The notes under the pieces are model-generated. The model was not told the DNA's origin, ran no database searches, and worked only from the letters and a program-made list of their open reading frames with translations. The translations under genes and the position numbers were made by a program. Shown one piece after another: positions 33,927 through 43,034 of a DNA stretch of 64,000 bases. Positions within the stretch are counted from its first letter, which is position 1; each line of letters opens with the position of its first letter. Origin of the DNA: Mycobacterium sp. ACS4331 (GTDB lineage: Bacteria; Actinomycetota; Actinomycetes; Mycobacteriales; Mycobacteriaceae); assembly GCF_001667265.1 (NCBI RefSeq), contig NZ_LZHW01000102.1, positions 124,001 to 188,000 of the forward strand, given 5' to 3'.

Positions 33927-36900
33927 ATGCGCATGCTGTTCTCGGCTTTGCCGGAAGCTCAAGGGCTCTATGACCCCGCGCAGGAGTCGGACTCCTGTGG
34001 TGTCGCCATGGTCGCCGACATCAAGGGCCGACGTTCGCACTCGATCGTCTCCGACGGCTTGGTGGCCCTCGAACACCTCGAGCACCGCGGTGCCGCCGGC
34101 GCCGAGCCCAACAGCGGTGACGGCGCAGGCATCCTGCTCCAACTGCCGGTCGAGCTGCTGACCGAGGTCGTCGACTTCCCGCTGCCCGCACCCGCCGCCG
34201 ACGGTGCCAACACCTTCGCCGCCGGCATCTGCTTCCTGCCGCAGAACCCCGTGGCCCGGGAGGCGGCACGGCACCGCATCGGGGAGATCGCCGCCGACGA
34301 GGGCCTTGAGGTGCTGGGCTGGCGTGAGGTGCCGATCGATCCCGACGGGGCCGACGTCGGGATGACGGCCCTGGGCTGCATGCCGCATTTCGCGCAGCTG
34401 TTCGTCGCGGGCCCCGAGGGCGACGGTCCTCGACTGTCGGGTATCGACCTCGACCGGCGGGTGTACCCGCTGCGCAAGCGGGCCGGTCACGTCACCCCGG
34501 AGGTCGAAGAGGCCGGCACCGGCGTCTACTTCGCGTCGCTGTCGTCGCGGACCATGACCTACAAGGGCATGCTCACCACGATGCAGCTGCCCAAGTTCTT
34601 CCCCGATCTTCGGGATGAGCGCTGCCGCAGTGCAATCGCGATTGTGCACAGTCGCTTCTCCACCAACACGTTCCCGTCGTGGCCGTTGGCGCACCCGTTC
34701 CGCTTCGTCGCCCACAACGGCGAGATCAACACCGTCCGCGGCAACCGCAACCGGATGCACGCCCGCGAGGCCATGCTGGCGAGTTCGGTCATCGGCGGGG
34801 ATCTGTCGCGGCTGAGCCCGATCTGCACACCGGACGCGTCGGACTCCGCGTCGTTCGACCAGACCCTGGAACTGCTGCACCTCGGTGGTCGCAGCCTGCC
34901 GCACGCGGTCATGATGATGATCCCGGAGGCCTGGGAGAACAACGCCACACTGAGTCCGCAGCGGCGCGCGTTCTGTCAGTTCCACGCCTCGATCATGGAG
35001 CCGTGGGACGGCCCGGCCTGCGTGACGTTCACCGACGGCACGGTCGTGGGTGCGGTGCTCGACCGCAATGGCCTGCGCCCTGGCCGGTGGTGGCGCACCA
35101 TCGACGACCGCATCATCCTGGCCAGCGAGAGTGGCGTGCTCGACGTCGCCCCCGGCGACGTCGTGGCCAAGGGCCGTCTCGAGCCCGGCAGAATGTTCCT
35201 GATCGACACCGCGGCCGGCCGGATCGTGTCCGACGAGGAGATCAAGGATCAGCTCGCCAATGCCCACCCCTACGGGGAGTGGCTGCACGCGGGCCTGCTG
35301 GACCTCAAGACCCTGCCCGAGCGGACACGGGTGCAGCCCAACCACGAGTCGGTGGTGCGCCGCCAGATCGCGTTCGGCTACACCGAGGAGGACCTGCGTC
35401 TGCTGCTGACACCGATGGCGGCCTCCGGCGGTGAACCGCTGGGCTCGATGGGCACCGACACCCCCGTGGCGGTGCTGTCACAGCGGTCAAAGCTGTTCTA
35501 CGACTACTTCATCGAACTGTTCGCGCAGGTGACCAACCCTCCGCTGGACGCCATCCGGGAGGAGATCGTCACCTCGATGGCCCGCGTGATGGGGCCCGAG
35601 CAGAACCTCCTCGAGGAGACGGCCGCATCGTGTAGGCAGATCCTGCTCCCGTATCCGGTGCTGGACAACGACGAGCTCAACAAGATCGTCCACATCAACG
35701 ACGACGGTGAGCAGCCCGGGCTGAGGACCTCGGTGCTGCGCGCGCTCTACGACGTCGAGCGCGGCGGCGAGGGCCTGGCCGAGGCGATCGACGACCTGCG
35801 TCGCCGCGCATCCGAGGCCATCGCCAGAGGCGCTCGCACACTGGTGATCTCGGACCGCGACTCCGACCACACCAAGGCGCCCATCCCGTCGCTGCTGGCG
35901 GTCTCGGCCGTGCACCACCACCTGGTCCGCACCAAGGAGCGCACCATGGTCGCGCTCGTGGTCGAGACCGGCGACGCCCGCGAGGTGCACCACATCGCGC
36001 TGCTGATCGGCTACGGCGCCGCCGCGGTCAACCCGTACCTGGCGTTCGAGTCGATCGAGGACCTGATCCGCGAGGGTGAGCTCACCGGCATCGAACCCGC
36101 GACCGCCGTGCGCAACTACCTCAAGGCACTCACCAAGGGTGTCACCAAGGTGATGAGCAAGATGGGCATCTCCACGGTCGCGTCCTACACCGGAGCGCAG
36201 GCGTTCGAGGCGATCGGCCTGGACAAGGGCGTGGTCGACGAGTACCTGGAGGGCACGGTGAGCCAGCTCGGCGGGGTGGGCCTGGACGTGCTCGCCGAAG
36301 AGGTCAAGCTGAGGCACCGCCGCGCCTATCCGGAGAATCCGACCGAACGGGTGCACCGCCGCCTCGAGGTCGGCGGCGAGTACCAGTTCCGCCGCGAGGG
36401 CGAACTGCACCTGTTCACTCCGGAGACCGTGTTCCTGCTGCAGCACGCGACCCGGACGGGGCAGTACGACGTCTTCGCGAAGTACTCCGACGAGGTCGAC
36501 AGGCTCTCGCGTGAGGGCGGAACGCTGCGCGGGCTGTTCGGCTTCAGGAAGGGCGTGCGCCCGCCGGTGCCGATCTCCGAGGTCGAGTCCGTCGACTCGA
36601 TCTGCACGCGGTTCAACACCGGCGCCATGAGCTATGGCTCGATCTCGGCCGAAGCCCACGAGACCATGGCCATCGCGATGAACAACCTCGGTGGCCGGTC
36701 GAACAGCGGGGAGGGCGGCGAGGACGCCGACCGTCTCTACGACCCGCGCCGCCGCAGCGCGGTCAAGCAGGTCGCCTCGGGGCGGTTCGGAGTCACCAGC
36801 GAGTACCTGGTGAACGCGACGGACATCCAGATCAAGATGGCTCAGGGCGCCAAACCCGGTGAGGGCGGTCAGCTTCCGGGGTACAAGGTGTACCCCAGCA

Positions 36901-38516
36901 TCGCCAAGACCCGGCACTCCACGCCCGGTGTCGGGCTGATCTCGCCGCCGCCGCACCACGACATCTACTCGATCGAGGATCTCGCTCAGCTGATCCACGA
37001 TCTGAAGAACGCCAACTCGGCGGCGCGGATCCACGTCAAGCTGGTCAGCTCGGTGGGCGTCGGAACCGTGGCCGCCGGTGTGTCCAAGGCACATGCCGAC
37101 GTCGTGCTGATCAGCGGCTACGACGGCGGCACGGGGGCCGCGCCCCTGACTTCGCTCAAGCACGCGGGTGCGCCGTGGGAGATCGGCCTGGCCGACGCGC
37201 AGCAGACGTTGGTGCTCAACGGTCTTCGCGATCGGATCACCGTCCAGTGCGACGGCGGTATGCGGACCGCGCGCGACGTGATGGTCGCGATGCTGCTCGG
37301 TGCCGAGGAGTACGGTTTCGCCACGGCGCCGCTCATCGTCTCGGGCTGCATCATGATGCGGGTCTGCCATCTCGACACCTGCCCGGTGGGCGTCGCGACG
37401 CAGAACCCGGAACTGCGGGCGCGGTTCAACGGCAAGCCGGAGTTCGTCGAGAACTTCTTCCGGTTCATCGCCGAGGACATCCGCCGGTACCTGGCCGAGC
37501 TGGGCTTCCGCAGCATCGACGAGGCCGTCGGGCACGCCGAACTGCTCGACACCGAAGCCGGTGTGGCGCACTGGAAGAGCCAGGGCCTGGACCTGTCACC
37601 GCTGTTCGGCACGCCGACTGACCAGCACGGGGCGCCGTTGCCGCAGCGGCGCAGGCTGCGCGATCAGGACCACGGCCTCGAGCATGCGCTGGACCAGACT
37701 CTCGTCGCGCTGGCCGAGGGGGCGCTGGAGGACGCGCACACGGTGGTGCTGGAACTTCCGGTGCGCAACGTCAACCGCACAGTGGGCACGCTGCTCGGTT
37801 CGGAGGTCACGCGCCGGTACGGCGCCGCGGGCCTGCCGGCCGACACCATCACGGTGAAGCTGACCGGTTCGGCCGGTCAGTCCCTGGGGGCGTTCCTGCC
37901 GCCGGGCATCACCATCGATCTGGTCGGCGACGCCAACGACTATGTCGGCAAGGGACTCTCGGGCGGTCGCGTGGTCGTGCGCCCGCCGGACGATGTGCTG
38001 TTCCTGCCTGAGGACAACGTCATCGCCGGCAACACGCTGCTCTACGGTGCGACCTCAGGTGAGGTGTTCCTGCGCGGACGGGTGGGCGAGCGGTTCTGCG
38101 CGCGCAACTCCGGTGCGCTGGCCGTCACCGAGGGCGTCGGCGACCACGCCTGTGAGTACATGACGGGCGGCCGCGTCGTCGTGCTCGGCCCGACCGGCCG
38201 CAACATGGCCGCGGGCATGTCGGGCGGTATCGCCTACGTGCTGGGACTGAACCCGGCCAAGGTCAACACCGAGATGGTGGAGCTGCAGCGGATGGAGGCC
38301 GAGGACCTGGCCTGGCTGCGCAGCGTCATCGCCCGGCACGCCCAGCTCACGGGCAGCACCGTCGCGAGCTCGGTGCTCGACGACTGGCCAAGGCGCAGCG
38401 CGCAATTCACCAAGATCATGCCCACCGACTACCAGCGGGTGCTGCAGGCCACCAGGATGGCCAAGGCGGAGGGACGTGACGTGGACACGGCGATCATGGA
38501 GGCGACTCGTGGCTGA
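33927..38516 (+). CDS. gltB: Glutamate synthase (NADPH) large subunit GltB
   Basis: Transfers the amide of glutamine to 2-oxoglutarate, giving two glutamates. It is 1529 aa. The order is a short propeptide, then the N-terminal nucleophile Cys24 (DSCGVAM) of a class II amidotransferase, a central domain, the FMN-binding synthase barrel (AKPGEGGQLPGYKV, HHDIYSIEDLAQLI, GYDGGTGAAPLTSLKHAG), the [3Fe-4S] cysteines in GCIMMRVCHLDTCPVG, and the C-terminal beta-helix (GAFLPPGI, GGRVVVRPP). ATG 33933 has better spacing to AGAGG (33919) and could be the start. It overlaps gltD by 8 bp. Confidence 0.96.
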   Translation: MRMLFSALPEAQGLYDPAQESDSCGVAMVADIKGRRSHSIVSDGLVALEHLEHRGAAGAEPNSGDGAGILLQLPVELLTEVVDFPLPAPAADGANTFAAGICFLPQNPVAREAARHRIGEIAADEGLEVLGWREVPIDPDGADVGMTALGCMPHFAQLFVAGPEGDGPRLSGIDLDRRVYPLRKRAGHVTPEVEEAGTGVYFASLSSRTMTYKGMLTTMQLPKFFPDLRDERCRSAIAIVHSRFSTNTFPSWPLAHPFRFVAHNGEINTVRGNRNRMHAREAMLASSVIGGDLSRLSPICTPDASDSASFDQTLELLHLGGRSLPHAVMMMIPEAWENNATLSPQRRAFCQFHASIMEPWDGPACVTFTDGTVVGAVLDRNGLRPGRWWRTIDDRIILASESGVLDVAPGDVVAKGRLEPGRMFLIDTAAGRIVSDEEIKDQLANAHPYGEWLHAGLLDLKTLPERTRVQPNHESVVRRQIAFGYTEEDLRLLLTPMAASGGEPLGSMGTDTPVAVLSQRSKLFYDYFIELFAQVTNPPLDAIREEIVTSMARVMGPEQNLLEETAASCRQILLPYPVLDNDELNKIVHINDDGEQPGLRTSVLRALYDVERGGEGLAEAIDDLRRRASEAIARGARTLVISDRDSDHTKAPIPSLLAVSAVHHHLVRTKERTMVALVVETGDAREVHHIALLIGYGAAAVNPYLAFESIEDLIREGELTGIEPATAVRNYLKALTKGVTKVMSKMGISTVASYTGAQAFEAIGLDKGVVDEYLEGTVSQLGGVGLDVLAEEVKLRHRRAYPENPTERVHRRLEVGGEYQFRREGELHLFTPETVFLLQHATRTGQYDVFAKYSDEVDRLSREGGTLRGLFGFRKGVRPPVPISEVESVDSICTRFNTGAMSYGSISAEAHETMAIAMNNLGGRSNSGEGGEDADRLYDPRRRSAVKQVASGRFGVTSEYLVNATDIQIKMAQGAKPGEGGQLPGYKVYPSIAKTRHSTPGVGLISPPPHHDIYSIEDLAQLIHDLKNANSAARIHVKLVSSVGVGTVAAGVSKAHADVVLISGYDGGTGAAPLTSLKHAGAPWEIGLADAQQTLVLNGLRDRITVQCDGGMRTARDVMVAMLLGAEEYGFATAPLIVSGCIMMRVCHLDTCPVGVATQNPELRARFNGKPEFVENFFRFIAEDIRRYLAELGFRSIDEAVGHAELLDTEAGVAHWKSQGLDLSPLFGTPTDQHGAPLPQRRRLRDQDHGLEHALDQTLVALAEGALEDAHTVVLELPVRNVNRTVGTLLGSEVTRRYGAAGLPADTITVKLTGSAGQSLGAFLPPGITIDLVGDANDYVGKGLSGGRVVVRPPDDVLFLPEDNVIAGNTLLYGATSGEVFLRGRVGERFCARNSGALAVTEGVGDHACEYMTGGRVVVLGPTGRNMAAGMSGGIAYVLGLNPAKVNTEMVELQRMEAEDLAWLRSVIARHAQLTGSTVASSVLDDWPRRSAQFTKIMPTDYQRVLQATRMAKAEGRDVDTAIMEATRG

Positions 38517-40011
38517 TCCGACCGGCTTTCTGCATGTGCCCAAGATCGAGGCCGCCAAGCGCCCGGTCGACGAGCGCGTGGGCGACTGGCGCGAGGTCTA
38601 CGAACGCCAGGACCCACACGAGCGCGCCGGCGAGGTCAGCCAGCAGGCGCGGCGCTGCATGGACTGCGGCATTCCGTTCTGCCACTCGGGATCCGCGGGC
38701 TGCCCCCTGGGCAACCTGATCCCGGAGTGGAACGACCTGGTGCGCCGCGGCCGCTGGGATGCCGCCAGCGACCGTCTGCACGCCACGAACAACTTCCCGG
38801 AGTTCACCGGGCGGCTGTGCCCGGCGCCGTGTGAGGCGGCGTGCGTGCTGTCGATCTCGGAGGCCCAGACCGGCGGCAGCGTGACGATCAAGCGGATCGA
38901 GCAGACCATCGCGGACCAGGCCTGGCTCGACGGCACCGTGGAACCTCAGCCCGCGGCCATCGCGACGGGCAGGAACGTCGCTGTCGTCGGTTCCGGTCCC
39001 GCGGGACTGGCTGCCGCACAACAGCTCACCCGTGCCGGCCATCACGTCACGGTGTACGAGCGCGACGACCGACTCGGCGGACTGCTGCGTTACGGCATCC
39101 CGGAGTACAAGCTCGAGAAGGACACCCTCAACCAGCGCCTGACCCAGATGCGGGCCGAGGGAACACGTTTCGTGACCGACTGTGAGGTCGGAGTCGACCT
39201 GTCGGTCGACGAGCTGCGCAACCGCTTCGACGCCGTGGTGCTCGCCGTCGGCGCACTGCAGGGCCGCGACACCGAGGTCGAGGGCCGGCACCTCAATGGC
39301 GTCCATCTGGCGATGGAGCACCTCGTGCCGGCCAACCGGGAGTGCGAGGGCGACGGGCCGTCGCCCATCTCGGCGGCAGGCAGGCACGTCGTCATCATCG
39401 GCGGCGGCGACACCGGTGCCGACTGCCTGGGTACCGCGCACCGCCAGGGTGCGGCGTCGGTGACGCAGTTGGACTACAACCCCGAACCACCGGAGGTTCG
39501 CGACGAGTCCCGCACGCCCTGGCCGACCTGGCCGCTGCTGCTGCGCACCTCGCCCGCGCATGCCGAGGGCGGTGCCCGCAGGTACGAGGTGGCCGTGCAG
39601 CGGTTCCTCGGCGACGACGACGGCAACCTGGTGGCGATCGAGATCGCCGAGGTCCGCGTCACCAGGGACGCCGATGGGCGGCGCCACATCACCCCTGTCG
39701 GTGAGCCGCTGCGGCTGCCGTGTGACCTGGCTCTGCTGGCGATCGGTTTCGAGGGTGTGGAGCCGATGCCGCTCCTGGACGGACTGGGTCTGGAACGCAA
39801 CCGCCGCGGTGCCCTGCCGTGCGGTTCGGACTGGCAGACCAGCGCGCCCGGGGTGTTCGTCTGTGGCGATGCTCACAGGGGCGCCTCACTGGTGGTGTGG
39901 GCGATCGCCGAGGGCCGAAGCGCCGCGCACGCCGTCGACGTGTACCTGATGGGGGAGTCCGACCTGCCCGAACCGGTGCGGCCCAGCGCGTTGCCGCTGG
40001 CGGTCGTGTAG
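38509..40011 (+). CDS. gltD: Glutamate synthase small subunit GltD
   Basis: NADPH-oxidising FAD subunit that supplies electrons to GltB. It is 500 aa. The N-terminal domain has clustered cysteines for two [4Fe-4S] centres (CMDCGIPFCH, GCPLGNLIPEW, LCPAPCEAACVL), then the FAD motif VVGSGPAGLAAAQQLT, a NADPH site VVIIGGGDTGADCLG and a C-terminal GVFVCGDAHRGASLVVWAI. GTG 38509 has GGAGG at 38498-38502. In M. tuberculosis gltBD lies elsewhere, so this pair is an insertion relative to that order. Confidence 0.96.
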   Translation: MADPTGFLHVPKIEAAKRPVDERVGDWREVYERQDPHERAGEVSQQARRCMDCGIPFCHSGSAGCPLGNLIPEWNDLVRRGRWDAASDRLHATNNFPEFTGRLCPAPCEAACVLSISEAQTGGSVTIKRIEQTIADQAWLDGTVEPQPAAIATGRNVAVVGSGPAGLAAAQQLTRAGHHVTVYERDDRLGGLLRYGIPEYKLEKDTLNQRLTQMRAEGTRFVTDCEVGVDLSVDELRNRFDAVVLAVGALQGRDTEVEGRHLNGVHLAMEHLVPANRECEGDGPSPISAAGRHVVIIGGGDTGADCLGTAHRQGAASVTQLDYNPEPPEVRDESRTPWPTWPLLLRTSPAHAEGGARRYEVAVQRFLGDDDGNLVAIEIAEVRVTRDADGRRHITPVGEPLRLPCDLALLAIGFEGVEPMPLLDGLGLERNRRGALPCGSDWQTSAPGVFVCGDAHRGASLVVWAIAEGRSAAHAVDVYLMGESDLPEPVRPSALPLAVV

Positions 40012-40074
40012 GTGTCGCCCAGGCGAAATCCAGGCCCGCGATCTGTATCGGTCGAGATGCCTCCTGACTGCGAC

Positions 40075-40088
40075 TATGCTGGCTCGTC
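40075..40088 (+). promoter_or_regulatory. pykA -10 box, probable leaderless start
   Basis: TATGCT (40075-40080) ends 8 bp before GTG 40089, and no Shine-Dalgarno sequence lies between. This spacing predicts a transcript starting at or within two bases of the start codon. Confidence 0.5.
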
Positions 40089-41507
40089 GTGACCAGACGC
40101 GCCAAGATCGTATGTACATTGGGCCCCGCCACCGGGACTGACGAGAAGACGCGTGCCCTCGTCGAGGCGGGGATGGACGTCGCCCGGATGAACTTCAGTC
40201 ATGGCGAGCACGCCGACCACAAAGAGGCCTATGAGCGCGTGCGACGCGCCTCCGACGCCACGGGTCGCGCGGTGGGCATCCTCGCCGACCTGCAGGGCCC
40301 CAAGATCCGGCTCGGCCGGTTCGCGGACGGCCCCACGGTGTGGGAGACCGGCGAGACCGTGCGCATCACGGTCGAGGACTGCCCGGGCGACCACGACCGG
40401 GTGTCGACGACCTACAAGCAGTTGGCCGACGACGCCCAACCGGGAGATCGCCTTCTCGTCGACGACGGCAAGGTCGCCCTGGTCGTCGAGCACGTCGACG
40501 GATCCGACGTGGTGTGCACCGTGACCGAGGGCGGCCCCGTCAGCAACAACAAGGGGCTGTCGCTGCCCGGCATGAGCGTGTCGGTGCCGGCGCTGTCACA
40601 GAAGGACATCGAGGACCTCGAGTTCGCCCTGCAGCTGGGTGTCGACCTGGTCGCGCTCTCGTTCGTCCGGTCGCCCGCCGACGTCGAACTCGTCCACGAG
40701 GTCATGGACCGCGTGGGACGCCGGGTTCCCGTGATCGCCAAGCTGGAGAAGCCCGAGGCCGTGGACAACCTCGAGGCCATCGTGCTGGCGTTCGACGCCG
40801 TCATGGTCGCGCGTGGCGACCTGGGCGTCGAGCTGCCGCTCGAAGAGGTGCCGTTGGTGCAGAAGCGCGCCATCCAGATGGCCCGTGAGAACGCCAAGCC
40901 CGTCATCGTGGCCACCCAGATGCTCGACTCGATGATCGAGAACTCGCGGCCCACCCGGGCCGAGGCCTCCGACGTGGCCAACGCGGTGCTCGACGGCGCC
41001 GACGCGGTGATGCTGTCGGGGGAGACCTCGGTGGGCAAGCATCCGCTCGAGGCGGTCCGCACGATGGCGCGAATCATCACCGCCGTCGAGGACAATTCGA
41101 TCGCGGCGCCGCCGCTGACCCACGTTCCTCGCACCAAGCGCGGTGTGATCTCTTATGCCGCAAGGGATATCGGAGAGCGCCTGGACGCCAAGGCGCTGGT
41201 GGCGTTCACTCAGTCCGGTGACACCGTGCGCCGGCTGGCACGTCTGCACACGCACCTGCCGCTGCTGGCCTTCACGGCGCTGCCGGAGGTGCGCAGCCAG
41301 CTCGCGCTGACCTGGGGTACCGAGACATTCATCGTCCCCACCATGAACACCACCGACGACATGATCCGGCAGGTGGACAAGTCCCTGCTGAACCTCGGCC
41401 GCTACAAGCGCGGCGATCTGGTGGTCATCGTCGCGGGCGCGCCACCGGGCACAGTAGGCTCGACCAACCTGATCCATGTGCACCGGATCGGTGAGGACGA
41501 CCACTAG
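40089..41507 (+). CDS. pykA: Pyruvate kinase
   Basis: Transfers phosphate from PEP to ADP in the last step of glycolysis. It is 472 aa. Motifs include KIVCTLGPATGTDEKT, MNFSHGEHADH, ILADLQGPKIRLG, LSQKDIEDLEFA, VIAKLEKPEAVDNLEAI, MVARGDLGVELPLE, and ATQMLDSMIENSRPTRAEASDVANAVLDGADAVMLSGET in the active-site signature region. The C-terminal regulatory domain is of usual length. It is the Rv1617 equivalent and follows gltD by 77 bp with its own promoter. Confidence 0.96.
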   Translation: MTRRAKIVCTLGPATGTDEKTRALVEAGMDVARMNFSHGEHADHKEAYERVRRASDATGRAVGILADLQGPKIRLGRFADGPTVWETGETVRITVEDCPGDHDRVSTTYKQLADDAQPGDRLLVDDGKVALVVEHVDGSDVVCTVTEGGPVSNNKGLSLPGMSVSVPALSQKDIEDLEFALQLGVDLVALSFVRSPADVELVHEVMDRVGRRVPVIAKLEKPEAVDNLEAIVLAFDAVMVARGDLGVELPLEEVPLVQKRAIQMARENAKPVIVATQMLDSMIENSRPTRAEASDVANAVLDGADAVMLSGETSVGKHPLEAVRTMARIITAVEDNSIAAPPLTHVPRTKRGVISYAARDIGERLDAKALVAFTQSGDTVRRLARLHTHLPLLAFTALPEVRSQLALTWGTETFIVPTMNTTDDMIRQVDKSLLNLGRYKRGDLVVIVAGAPPGTVGSTNLIHVHRIGEDDH

Positions 41508-41537
41508 CCACCCGCGCCACCAGGAGACCGCCCCCAG

Positions 41538-42425
41538 ATGACGACGCCGGCCAGTAGAGACTTCGAAGAACTGTTGGCAGTCCTCGACCTCCGCAGGGCG
41601 GATTCGTCGGCACCCGGCGTTGAGACCTTCTTCGGTTCGCATCCGACGAAGAATCCGATCCGCACGTTCGGCGGACAGATGATGGCGCAGGCGTTCGTGG
41701 CCGGAAGTCGGACGGTGCCGGCCAACCTGCCGCCCAGTGCGCTGTCGGCGCACTACATTGCCGGCGGCGACCCCGAGCAGGACCTGGAGTTCTCGGTGGT
41801 CCGCCTCCGCGACGAACGCCGGTTCGCCAATCGGCGGGTGGATGTGACCCAGAACGGCGCACTCCTGGGCACTGCGCTGATCTCGTACCTGTCCGGTGGC
41901 CGAGGCCTCGAGCACAACGTCGAGATGCCGTCGGTGACGGGCCCCGAGTGGCTGCCCAAGATCGACGAGCTGCTGGCGGGATACGAGGAGACGGTGCCGC
42001 TGTTCGTCAACGCGTCGCGGCCCATCGAATGGCGCTATGCGAACGACCCCGCGTGGATCATGCGCGACAAGGGCGCCAAGCTGCCCCACAACCGCGTGTG
42101 GATGAAGACCGAGGGTTCGATGCCCGACGACCCGGTGCTGCATCAAGCCGCGCTGGTGTACTCCTCGGACACCACGGTGCTGGACTCCATCATCACCACG
42201 CACGGCCTGTCCTGGGGTCACGACCGCATCTTCGCCGTCACGATGAACCACTCGGTGTGGTTCCACCGCCCGTTCCGGTTCGACGACTGGGTGCTGTACG
42301 CCACGACCTCACCCGTCGCCGCGGAGTCGCGGGGCCTGGGCACCGGGCACTTCTTCAACGAGGACGGCGAGGTGGTGGCCACGGTCGTGCAGGAGGGCAT
42401 CGTCAAACACTTCCCGAGCCGCTGA
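41538..42425 (+). CDS. tesB: Acyl-CoA thioesterase II TesB
   Basis: A 295-aa double-hotdog thioesterase that hydrolyses acyl-CoA to free acid and CoA. Features are FGGQMMAQAFVAGSRTV in the first hotdog, LSAHYIAGGDP, and the second hotdog with ALVYSSDTTVLDS and MNHSVWFHRPFRFDDWVLY, where the Asp and nearby Thr/Gln are the catalytic network of TesB enzymes. It is the Rv1618 (tesB1) equivalent. AGGAGA lies 10 bp before the ATG. It follows pykA by 30 bp, probably cotranscribed. Confidence 0.92.
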   Translation: MTTPASRDFEELLAVLDLRRADSSAPGVETFFGSHPTKNPIRTFGGQMMAQAFVAGSRTVPANLPPSALSAHYIAGGDPEQDLEFSVVRLRDERRFANRRVDVTQNGALLGTALISYLSGGRGLEHNVEMPSVTGPEWLPKIDELLAGYEETVPLFVNASRPIEWRYANDPAWIMRDKGAKLPHNRVWMKTEGSMPDDPVLHQAALVYSSDTTVLDSIITTHGLSWGHDRIFAVTMNHSVWFHRPFRFDDWVLYATTSPVAAESRGLGTGHFFNEDGEVVATVVQEGIVKHFPSR

Positions 42426-42439
42426 CCTCCGATCCCAAC

Positions 42440-42456
42440 CCGCTGCGGCACAGCGG
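42440..42456. terminator. Hairpin between convergent tesB and DUF4190 gene
   Basis: CCGCTG (42440-42445) and CAGCGG (42451-42456) form a 6-bp stem with a 5-base loop, midway in the 54-bp gap between two convergent stops. No U-run is present on either strand. It is a likely shared terminator. Confidence 0.4.
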
Positions 42457-42479
42457 ATCTGGCAGGAATCGCCGGGCGG

Positions 42480-43034
42480 TCAGCGGGTCGGGGTGAGGGT
42501 GACGCTCAGGTTGTCCTCGATCTTGCCGCGGAACTCGTCCTCGCACTGCGCCTGTGCGGCAGCGTCGTCGCCCGCCTCGGTCATGCAGTCGACGAAGTCG
42601 CGGCCCCCGATGTCCAGGAACCAGTTTCCCGCCACCACCGCGAACACGACAACGACGATGCTCAACAACGTGCCCAACGCGCCCAACAGAATTCCGGACA
42701 GCGCCACACCGCCGTTGTCGGCCTCGCCCCTGCGGACGCGACCGCGAGCCACGAAACCGAGGATGATCGCGGTGATGCCGAGGATGAATCCGCCGATGAT
42801 CGTCAGGGACGCGGGCAGTGAGATCAGTCCGACGATCAGTGCCGCGAGTCCCAGGCCGTTCTTCATCCCCGTCGGCGATGGCGCGTACCCCGAGTACGGC
42901 TGCGGCGGCGCGGGCGGATAACCGGCGGCGTATCCGGGCGGCGGCGGTGGTGGATAGCCGCCCGGCGGTGGGGGCGGTGGATAGCCTGAATCGGGCGACG
43001 ACCCGGGCGAGTCGGGTCCCGGTGGCTGAGTCAT
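42480..43034 (-). CDS. Pro-rich DUF4190 membrane protein
   Basis: A 184-aa protein: residues 1-55 consist of repeated proline/glycine/tyrosine blocks, followed by a DUF4190 core of two membrane helices (about 60-92 and 108-134) with a short GRVRRGEADNGG link, then an acidic outer tail with two cysteines (DCMTEAG, AQCEDEF). Function unknown. Its ATG overlaps the cydC stop by 4 bp, so it is the last gene of the cyd transcript, occupying roughly the Rv1619 slot. Confidence 0.75.
   Translation of the reverse strand: MTQPPGPDSPGSSPDSGYPPPPPPGGYPPPPPPGYAAGYPPAPPQPYSGYAPSPTGMKNGLGLAALIVGLISLPASLTIIGGFILGITAIILGFVARGRVRRGEADNGGVALSGILLGALGTLLSIVVVVFAVVAGNWFLDIGGRDFVDCMTEAGDDAAAQAQCEDEFRGKIEDNLSVTLTPTR

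Noticed and set aside
35487..37571. A 694-codon open frame on the minus strand
   Set aside because: Entirely antisense to the central part of gltB and without any recognisable motif.
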